Part shown: in pieces, positions 1 to 5,079 of the stretch
How positions within the stretch are numbered: the stretch's first letter is position 1
Layout of the letters: every line of letters starts with the position of its first letter
Position numbers and translations under genes: made by a program
Notes under the pieces: generated by a model
What the model was told of the DNA's origin: nothing
Seen by the model: only the letters and a program-made list of their open reading frames with translations
Databases searched by the model: none
From: Chloroflexota bacterium
Lineage (GTDB): Bacteria; Chloroflexota; Dehalococcoidia; Lucifugimonadales; CATQGZ01
Length of the DNA stretch: 7,268 nt
Assembly: GCA_027624995.1 (NCBI GenBank)
Contig: JAQBTI010000116.1
Coordinates: forward strand, 1 to 7,268
Direction of reading: 5' to 3'

Positions 1-443
1 CTCTATTGGGTGATACAAAGGGTGATACGGCGACGAGCCAAGCCAGCGAAAACGTATGGGTTGCTCCAAGCTCAAATCAGACGTTTGCCTGACTGCGGGG
101 TCTTGCAAGAGGTGGGGCTGGCCACGCCTGGCTAGTCAGGTGAAAATCACTGATCGGTCCGAGGGCCAACGCGCCCAAACCAGGCAGGAAGCCGAGAGGA
201 GGACAGGACGAAGCGGGAGGTGCGAAGACTCGTCTGGAGAACTAGTGGCTGTACAATCGACGCTGTCCGTTACCTAGAAGCAACGGCTGTCTGATCAATG
301 ACAGCGCCGAACTCACCGGATTCCCTTGCAATCCGGACCCAGCGCACCTTTGGAGGGCTAGGCGACGCCGAGCGTGTCGGTCGGTTACGAGGTCAGCCTC
401 GAAGTCGAGCAATAGTCGGGCTTGGGGACTGGAACCGCACCCG
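1..443. other. Left-edge stretch without a recognisable gene
   Basis: No reading frame here looks like a real protein and no tRNA fold was found. Two small structures are visible. A 9-bp direct repeat, GGGTGATAC, occurs at 8-16 and 20-28, a 12-bp period. A hairpin with a 7-bp stem (CCGGATT/AATCCGG) and a 7-nt loop lies at 316-336, about 110 bases past the stop of the neighbouring FAH-family gene. The hairpin has no T-run after it in either direction, so it is not a convincing intrinsic terminator. A minus-strand open frame running out of the FAH gene into this stretch (down to 242) is out of frame with that gene and looks non-coding. Confidence 0.6.
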
Positions 444-1340
444 TTAGACGACCTCGACAGTATTCTGGACGAATCCGACTCCCTCCATGGTGATCCGCAC
501 GACATCTCCCGCCTGGAGTGGGAAGTCGGGTACTGCAGCGAATCCTCCGGTATACTGAATGACCAAATCGGGGGGCGAGTCGTGGGCAACGGTGGAGGCG
601 ACGATCTCTTCGGGCGGCCGTTTGAGCCGCGCCGGCACCTCGCTTCGCGCAATCTCCTTCCCACCGCGGTACTGGACCAGCTCGAGCGCCAACGACATTG
701 GGTCGGGTATGCTCTCAGGGGTGGCGATGCAGGGACCCAGCGAGGCACAGCCCGTGAAGACTTTGGCAGGCACCAGCCAATTTGACGACCGGGCACCCAG
801 TCCGCCGGCGACTTCGTTGCCGGTGCTGAACCCGGCCAGCTTTCCCTTGTAGATTACGAGCACGAGCTCCCCTTCGGCGATCGTGCGCTCCGTGTCGGCC
901 CTGATCCCGACCCTGTCGAAGGGCCCGGCCAGGCGGTGGCTGGTCCCCTTGTAGAAGTTGGTCGTAATCTCCGGGGTATTGTAGGCAAGGCGTACGCCCT
1001 CGGGGGCGTCGGCGAGCTTCTCGGGGGTCATTATCATGTTGCCCAAGCCGCCGGCCCACATCTCGTCGGGTTCTAGGGGCTTGATAATCCGCGCGTCGCC
1101 GGTCTCGGAGATGGACCAGTCGATGAGCTGGGCCAACTCGAACTCCTTGCCGCGGCCCTGCTTGAGCAGGTGGCGGGCAATGGCGTCCACGCTATTGCCG
1201 GTAATGTCGCTGGCGTCCAACAGGTCGCGAAATTCGCCGACCAGCTCGTTGATACTGCTCAGCGACGTGAGCAGTCCGTCGACAGCCTCAACGCACAGGT
1301 GCATCTTGCCAAACTTCTCGCTGACACGGTAGTAGCGCAT
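444..1340 (-). CDS. Fumarylacetoacetate hydrolase (FAH) family protein, 2-keto-3-deoxy-acid dehydratase-like
   Basis: A 298-residue soluble protein of the FAH superfamily, metal-dependent enzymes that hydrolyse, dehydrate or decarboxylate 2-oxo/1,3-diketo acids. The length and layout (N-terminal region of about 85 residues, then the FAH fold) resemble 2-keto-3-deoxy-pentonate dehydratases of oxidative pentose pathways. Seen directly: a WAGGLGN segment at 95-101, the E-x-E metal-ligand pair at E156/E158 (AEGELV), a GNEVAGG segment at 174-180, K193 in PAKVF, SLGPCI at 200-205, and the family C-terminal pattern GDVVRITMEGVG at 278-289. The residue after GN, usually an Asp metal ligand, is Glu176 here. 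The start is well supported by AGGAGG (1346-1351) five bases upstream. It stands alone, 190 bases from the next gene upstream. The family call is firm; the substrate is inferred, and other acid-sugar or catechol-pathway substrates remain possible. Confidence 0.88.
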   Translation of the reverse strand: MRYYRVSEKFGKMHLCVEAVDGLLTSLSSINELVGEFRDLLDASDITGNSVDAIARHLLKQGRGKEFELAQLIDWSISETGDARIIKPLEPDEMWAGGLGNMIMTPEKLADAPEGVRLAYNTPEITTNFYKGTSHRLAGPFDRVGIRADTERTIAEGELVLVIYKGKLAGFSTGNEVAGGLGARSSNWLVPAKVFTGCASLGPCIATPESIPDPMSLALELVQYRGGKEIARSEVPARLKRPPEEIVASTVAHDSPPDLVIQYTGGFAAVPDFPLQAGDVVRITMEGVGFVQNTVEVV

Positions 1341-1345
1341 AGATT

Positions 1346-1351
1346 CCTCCT
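1346..1351 (-). promoter_or_regulatory. Strong Shine-Dalgarno of the FAH-family gene
   Basis: AGGAGG on the minus strand, five bases before the ATG at 1340. It fixes the start codon and implies efficient translation. Confidence 0.8.
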
Positions 1352-1361
1352 GGGACTGGGT

Positions 1362-1390
1362 ATGCTATCGAATTGGGCCCACAGTCGCAA
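1362..1390 (-). promoter_or_regulatory. Candidate sigma-70-type promoter of the FAH-family gene
   Basis: On the minus strand, TTGCGA (1385-1390) and TAGCAT (1362-1367) are separated by exactly 17 bases and lie just upstream of the Shine-Dalgarno. Each hexamer matches consensus at four of six positions, including the first two and last of the -10. The position fits a short leader, but matches of this quality also occur by chance. Confidence 0.35.
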
Positions 1391-1530
1391 CGGCCACCGC
1401 ACTCCGACTCGCGACCTACGTTACCACCAACGTACACTCTCCGACATCGTGAGGCTGCTAAAATAATAGCTGTCGGGAGCCCCACACGACTTCATACGAC
1501 AGTTGTTCCGGGTTTCTCAAGAGTCCGTCA

Positions 1531-1944
1531 CTACACGGCTGCCGCCGACTGGCCAGCTACGACGTAAAACGGGAATCGCTTCTCTGCCTCTCGAACTCGA
1601 GCGACAACCTCGTAAGACCCGAGCTTTTCGACATTCCAAGACAGGTTCATGGCCAACTGAGTCCGTTGATTCTGACCAGGAGTGATCCCGGGAGGGCGCC
1701 CCAACTCGAACTGGCCCTTGCCGTCAACTATGCTCTTCCCATCCCCGTCCAATATTTCGAGCTGGAATTCATGCTTCACGTTCGTGTCGTTCCACGGCAC
1801 CAGGAACGACAGCGCCACCGACATACTATGAGGGGCAGGCGGTGCCTTTGCTAAGGTCACTCGGTCGTACCCGCCACCCAGCATATAGAGCTTTCCTCCA
1901 ACCACCTGAGCAGCATCGGCGATAATGAGCCACTCCACGTCCAT
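1531..1944 (-). CDS. DUF6941-like protein of unknown function
   Basis: A 137-residue protein that I match by pattern to the DUF6941 family: a short N-terminal segment (MDVEWLIIADAAQV), then GGKLYMLGGGYD at 16-27, then alternating hydrophobic/polar strands consistent with a small all-beta domain. It has no signal peptide, membrane helix, cysteine or obvious catalytic motif. Function is unknown for the family as far as I know. The start is strongly supported by AAGGAGG (1952-1958) seven bases before the ATG. It lies between the enolase-superfamily gene (287 bases upstream) and the FAH-family gene (190 bases downstream), all on the same strand. The gaps suggest separate transcription, so the neighbourhood says little about its job. 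A short Ala/Val tail ends the protein. Confidence 0.75.
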   Translation of the reverse strand: MDVEWLIIADAAQVVGGKLYMLGGGYDRVTLAKAPPAPHSMSVALSFLVPWNDTNVKHEFQLEILDGDGKSIVDGKGQFELGRPPGITPGQNQRTQLAMNLSWNVEKLGSYEVVARVREAEKRFPFYVVAGQSAAAV

Positions 1945-1951
1945 TTGTCTG

Positions 1952-1958
1952 CCTCCTT
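1952..1958 (-). promoter_or_regulatory. Strong Shine-Dalgarno of the DUF6941-like gene
   Basis: AAGGAGG, seven bases before the ATG at 1944, a near-ideal ribosome binding site that decides the start. Confidence 0.8.
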
Positions 1959-2169
1959 CAACGTCAGTTCTGGGCTACCAGATCACGGGGTCAGGGAGCT
2001 CCAATCATTGCCTGGGAACCGCCAGACCGAGTCGACTCCGTGCCAATTGCCCGATTTTGGATCGGTGCGACGTCGGCCCCGGCAACACTGCAATGGCCAG
2101 ACACAACGCGTTTCCCACACTATGTGCAAGGCTCTGCAGAGAAGCCCGGTCGGCACCCTAGCGACGCCG

Positions 2170-2230
2170 CCCTGGGACAGACCCGAGACCAAAAAGAAGG
2201 TCTTGCCATCAGGACCACACCTGTCCAGGG
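2170..2230 (-). terminator. Bulged inverted repeat just past the enolase-superfamily stop; possible transcript end
   Basis: CCCTGGGACAG (2170-2180) and CTGTCCAGGG (2221-2230) pair as a ten-base stem with one bulged base. The 40-base interior can form a small hairpin, AGACC (2186-2190) with GGTCT (2199-2203). Read in the direction of the upstream gene, GGTC and GACC can also pair just before TTCTTTTT, a T-rich tract typical of intrinsic terminators, but that stem is only four pairs. The outer stem starts one base past the stop codon (2232-2234). It is likely a 3' end structure; whether it terminates transcription or only stabilises the mRNA is open. Confidence 0.4.
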
Positions 2231-2231
2231 G

Positions 2232-3356
2232 CTATCCCATGGTGCCTTCCTCCTTGATGAAGCGCTCGGCGGCGCGGTTCACGGCATTGCGGTCAAGCTC
2301 AAAGCCGAGGCCTGGGCCTTGGAGCACTCCCAGCCTGCCCTTTGTATGGGTCAAATCCGGCGAGGCGACGATATCCTCTTCGAGTAGCTGGTACATGATC
2401 TGATTGCCGTCGTCCAAGTTGGGTATGGTGACCAGTACCTGGTTTGAAGCGCACGTGGTGATCCCCGTCTCGAACACCCCGTGGACACAGATGTTGATGC
2501 CGACCGCCTCCGCGACGGCCGCAGCCTTCTTGAGGCCCATCAATCCGCCCGATTCGTGCAGGCCGAGAACGATAACGTCGGCCGCCCGCCGCCGGCAGAC
2601 CTCGTACACGTCCGCAATTGTATAAACAGACTGGTCGGCAGCGATCGGAACGTCAACAGCTGCTCTCACGTTGGCAAGGGCCTCGATGCTGTGGCTGGGA
2701 GTGGGCTGCTCGACAAACTCGGGATTGAAGGGTGCGAGTTTGTTTATCATGCGTATGGCGGTGAGAACGTCCCAATTCTCGTTTGCGTCGAGCCGAAGCC
2801 GCCGGTCACCTATGGCCTCTCGAACAGCGGCAACGATCCGGAGGTCCAGGTCTTCCCCACGGCCCACCTTGACGTACATCACCTCGAATCCATCGGTGAC
2901 GGCGCGACGGGCATCGGCGCCGAGGTCCTCGGGGGTCTCTCCCTGCAGAAAACCGAAGTATTGGATATCCCGGTGCACGGACCCGCCCATAAGGCGGTGG
3001 ACCGGCTGTCCGGCGGCTTTGCCGATGAGGTCCCATAGGGCCATTTCTACACCGGCGAATACCTGGTTGGCGTACCGAGTAGTTTGAACAAGGGAGTTCC
3101 GTCTGTAGGAGCGGTCGAGCAGTCGCTGGATATCGAATGGCGACTCCCCCACAAAGAGGGGAGCCTCGCCGCGGAGAATGCTCAGTTCGGCGGCGGCGGC
3201 CCCCCAGATCATCGTCTCACCGATGCCGGTGATTCCCTCGTCCGTCTCCACCTCTACGAGCACGGTTCTTGCGCGTTCGACCGTGGCTTGACCCCAGTGA
3301 TACGCCTGTCGCAGGGGCAGTGACAGCGGCGTCGTGCGGACATTGGTGATCTTCAT
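2232..3356 (-). CDS. Mandelate racemase/muconate-lactonizing enzyme family protein (enolase superfamily)
   Basis: A 374-residue enolase-superfamily enzyme, normal in length, which would abstract the proton alpha to a carboxylate held on Mg2+. The N-terminal capping domain runs from about 1 to 125 and the barrel from about 130 to 360. Visible metal ligands are D190 (LRLDANENW), E216 (FVEQPT) and D241 (IAADQS), the D-E-D set of the MLE-like subgroup. K163 (YVKVG) is the second lysine of the usual K-x-K pair; the first is Tyr161. The position five residues before GG270-271, normally the Lys or Asp acid/base of the sixth strand, is Gly265. H292 (CVHGVFETG) lies at the spacing of the mandelate racemase catalytic His. 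The substrate cannot be named; dehydratase, epimerase or cycloisomerase are all possible. MKITNV is a typical start; AGGAG (3368-3372) sits a rather long 11 bases upstream. Confidence 0.92.
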   Translation of the reverse strand: MKITNVRTTPLSLPLRQAYHWGQATVERARTVLVEVETDEGITGIGETMIWGAAAAELSILRGEAPLFVGESPFDIQRLLDRSYRRNSLVQTTRYANQVFAGVEMALWDLIGKAAGQPVHRLMGGSVHRDIQYFGFLQGETPEDLGADARRAVTDGFEVMYVKVGRGEDLDLRIVAAVREAIGDRRLRLDANENWDVLTAIRMINKLAPFNPEFVEQPTPSHSIEALANVRAAVDVPIAADQSVYTIADVYEVCRRRAADVIVLGLHESGGLMGLKKAAAVAEAVGINICVHGVFETGITTCASNQVLVTIPNLDDGNQIMYQLLEEDIVASPDLTHTKGRLGVLQGPGLGFELDRNAVNRAAERFIKEEGTMG

Positions 3357-3459
3357 GATCGGATCAACTCCTGTGCGCCTGGGATCGCTCCCCTTAGTCT
3401 GTCACGTGTCCAGATCCAGACCCTTGGAGCCGAAGATGCGAGGCCGCCGAATCTGCTAA

Positions 3460-3488
3460 ACCGTACCAGCGCCTTCTAGCGTCGTCAA
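3460..3488 (-). promoter_or_regulatory. Weak candidate promoter of the enolase-superfamily gene
   Basis: On the minus strand, TTGACG (3483-3488) and TACGGT (3460-3465) are 17 bases apart, about 100 bases upstream of the start. The -35 matches five of six positions, the -10 only three. It is the best pair I saw in the 240-base gap between this gene and the divergent permease remnant, which holds no other recognisable feature. Confidence 0.2.
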
Positions 3489-3597
3489 CGTCCATCCAAC
3501 TCTCGATCTCCATTGATGCGGAGGGCTCCGCACATCCCGTGAATGGCTTCGGAGTTTACACCGCATCCAGGCGACGTCCGGCGTCCATTCAGACGGA

Positions 3598-4023
3598 GTG
3601 CTTTACTGCGAGCTCGTTCGGGTGGACCAACTAGCTACTTCAAAATCTCCTACCGGGCAGGTGTTGTCCCCGCACGAAAGGGAGTTCGTTATCGCGTCGC
3701 AGGCGATCGGCGCCAGTAGCATGGGCCAGATGTTGGTTCATATCCTGCCGAATGTAATGCCTTACGTCGTGGTGTCGGCCATGCTGCAAGTTGGGGGTGC
3801 TATTCTTCTCGAGGCAAGCCTTAGCTACCTCGGGCTGGGCGTACAGATTCCGAACGCCACCTGAGGCAATATGATGATCTCCGCCAATTCGTTGTACATA
3901 CTCACCAATCTCCCCTGGGTATGGGCTCCTCCCGGCTTCGCCATTATCGCAACGGTAATGGCGGTGAACTTTCTCGGAGATGGTCTCCGAGACGCGCTCG
4001 ATCCACACTTTCATACGGCCTGA
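3598..4023 (+). pseudogene. Remnant of an ABC transporter permease (DppC/OppC type), C-terminal part only
   Basis: The translation carries the cytoplasmic EAA-type loop of peptide/nickel-type importer permeases (EREFVIASQAIGAS, then HILPN), followed by a transmembrane stretch, LSYLGLGVQ, and after an in-frame TGA at 3862-3864 the expected GNMM, PWVWAPPGFAI and NFLGDGLRDALDP end, closing with TGA at 4021-4023. The family normally has Trp exactly where the TGA falls, so TGG to TGA is the simplest cause. Upstream, GWT in one frame (about 3620-3628), SYFKISYR in a second (3633-3656) and GQVLS in a third (from 3655) together resemble the usual GW-x-Y-A-R-x-V-R-GQVLS block, implying two frameshifts. 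The N-terminal half of the normal protein (about 280-300 residues) is absent and no partner genes remain. It is almost certainly non-functional. It probably belonged to a solute importer for the neighbouring catabolic genes, which is inference. Confidence 0.88.
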
Positions 4024-4373
4024 TTAGACCACGCTTATGGGCGGTTGAGGTGTGATTCGGAGTGTCGGAGGCGGGTGGCGCTGCTCAAGGTCGCGGCGTC
4101 CGTCTCTGGTGAGAGCGCTGGCCGTCGCAGGCCCTAAAACTGGACCATGTCGGTTGACAAGGGGTTCAGCATATGGCCGGAGGCACCCAAGCAAGGTATG
4201 AGCGCGAGCAGCGGACACAGATCGCCCTCGGGGCCGTGACGACCAATAAACTATGAAGGTATGGCCCGATGCGTTGGTGTCGGAGCAGCGGAGCGGAAGC
4301 GAGGGCGATCTTGCTGAAACCGCGTCAGAGCCTCCACCGCATGGGCAAGGCGCTGATGCCGATCCCGTGTTCG
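4024..4373. other. Gap between permease remnant and tmRNA 3' end; no confident gene
   Basis: About 350 bases with no recognisable protein or RNA. The only hint is a 27-codon plus-strand frame, ATG 4173 to TGA 4254-4256, preceded at eight bases by AAGGGG. Its peptide (MAGGTQARYEREQRTQIALG and onward) is charged and helical-looking but not recognised. It could be a leader fragment of a lost gene or chance. No clear stem followed by a T-run is seen just past the tmRNA 3' end in the minus direction, and no second copy of the tmRNA 3' end is present that would mark an integrated element. Confidence 0.5.
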
Positions 4374-4728
4374 TGGTGGAGACGGGGGAGGGTCGAACTC
4401 CCCGTCCAGAAGAGACTCGGCGAGAATATGCTACAGGCTTATCTGGTAATTAGATCTCGCTCTCGGCGGTCCTTACCAGCGAGGCTCGTCGAGAGCCAGC
4501 CGATGAGTCTTTGGCCCGCATCCTATCGGCGTCAGTCGGGCCGCACCTCGATTTGCGTCGCCCAATCGCCTCCTTCGAGGAGAGGAAGCGGTGAACGTAG
4601 CCGCCTAAGCGGCTAGTGCTAGCTCGTTGTTGTTGCCAGCTATTGTTTTGCCACCTTTTTACGAGGTGCGATGGCGGCCTCGGCCTGCAATCCTGCGGAG
4701 ACATCCCCTGTCGAACCCACGCGTCCCC
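4374..4728 (-). ncRNA. ssrA: Transfer-messenger RNA (tmRNA)
   Basis: A complete one-piece tmRNA of about 355 nt, which with SmpB rescues stalled ribosomes and tags the unfinished protein for proteolysis. The 5' GGGGACG pairs with CGTCTCC before the encoded A-CCA 3' end, forming the acceptor stem with one G-U pair. The 5' part has the tmRNA signature GGGTTCGACAGGGG; the 3' part has GATAAGCCTGTAG and a T-arm with stem GGGAG/CTCCC and loop TTCGACC. The messenger part follows AACAATAGCT and encodes a ten-residue tag. The tag stop codon lies in the loop of a perfect 7-bp hairpin (4598-4615), as expected for tmRNA helix 5. The end coordinates come from pairing, with the 5' end assumed to be made by RNase P. 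Open frames crossing this interval on either strand are not genes. Confidence 0.95.
4605..4637 (-). other. tmRNA tag-peptide reading frame, GNNNELALAA-stop
   Basis: Starting at the same spacing from the conserved UAG as in E. coli ssrA (UAG plus two bases, then the resume codon), the frame reads GGC AAC AAC AAC GAG CTA GCA CTA GCC GCT TAG. With the alanine carried by tmRNA, the added tag is A-GNNNELALAA. The C-terminal ALAA is the classic recognition end for ClpXP-type proteases. The resume codon is Gly (GGC) instead of the more common Ala (GCN). Confidence 0.9.
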
Positions 4729-4740
4729 ACGTCCGCCATT

Positions 4741-4749
4741 ATTATACCA
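4741..4749 (-). promoter_or_regulatory. Extended -10 promoter of ssrA
   Basis: TGGTATAAT on the minus strand, a perfect -10 hexamer with the TG-n extension, ends 12 bases before the mature tmRNA 5' end. That leaves room for a short RNase P-removed leader. No good -35 is present at 16-18 bases (the sequence there is GC-rich, around CCCCAG), which fits an extended -10 promoter. Confidence 0.75.
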
Positions 4750-4867
4750 CCCCGCTCTCAGACCTGGGGCGTGTCAGATTTCTCGGCGTCCCTCCTCAAG
4801 AAGGCCGACGAGGTCCGTATCGGACGGTGAATGCAAATTGCGGCGACCGCTAACCCGCGCCTGTTGA

Positions 4868-5017
4868 TCAGAGGGTCCTGCTGAGGCCTATCGCAACCGC
4901 AGCGGCCATGATGACGGCGAGCGCGGTCCAACGGATTGCCCGATCCTTTGAGCGCCGCGACCGACGTTGGTCTGCTCTCCTCCGCTTTCGGCTGGAGCTC
5001 ACGTCGATATTCTCCAC
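4868..5017 (-). CDS. Candidate 49-residue single-helix membrane peptide
   Basis: A minus-strand frame from GTG (5015-5017) to TGA (4868-4870) gives a peptide with a very basic N-terminal half (SSSRKRRRADQRRSRRSKDR, residues 7-26), then a hydrophobic stretch W30-S46 (WTALAVIMAAAVAIGLS) long enough for one membrane helix, and a short SRTL end. The charge bias predicts the N-terminus in the cytoplasm. I do not recognise a family. It lies 62 bases past the prkA stop on the same strand and 118 bases before the ssrA -10, so it could be co-transcribed with prkA. The start is uncertain: the nearest Shine-Dalgarno-like AAAGAGG (5037-5043) is 19 bases away. An in-frame stop upstream limits any longer form. 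Chance occurrence in GC-rich DNA cannot be excluded. Confidence 0.4.
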   Translation of the reverse strand: MENIDVSSSRKRRRADQRRSRRSKDRAIRWTALAVIMAAAVAIGLSRTL

Positions 5018-5079
5018 TCGGCTACGAGGTGCCCGGCCTCTTTATGTGGAGTCCTGACCACTCGACGCACCCGCAGCGG

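Noticed and set aside
316..336. Hairpin past the FAH-family gene as an intrinsic terminator
   Set aside because: The stem is only 7 bp and no T-run follows in either direction; it is also over 100 bases from the stop codon.
242..796. Minus-strand open frame of 184 codons overlapping the FAH-family gene
   Set aside because: It lies in another frame of the same strand inside the FAH gene; the translation is Arg/Ser/Pro-rich low-complexity sequence typical of a shadow frame.
2029..2038. Palindrome GAGTCGACTC upstream of the DUF6941-like gene as an operator
   Set aside because: A perfect 10-bp palindrome is expected several times by chance in a window this long, and no promoter elements flank it.
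3862..3864. Reading TGA as Trp or another residue in the permease (alternative code or recoding)
   Set aside because: Other genes use TGG for Trp, the permease itself also ends in TGA, and the loss of the N-terminal half plus apparent frameshifts make a pseudogene the simpler reading.
4374..4400. Integration site of a mobile element at the ssrA 3' end
   Set aside because: ssrA 3' ends are common attachment sites, but no second copy of the 3' end and no integrase gene is visible in the window.
4253..4867. Several short open frames on both strands across the ssrA region
   Set aside because: This interval is mostly the tmRNA gene; the frames cross its acceptor stem and pseudoknot region and have no protein-like features.
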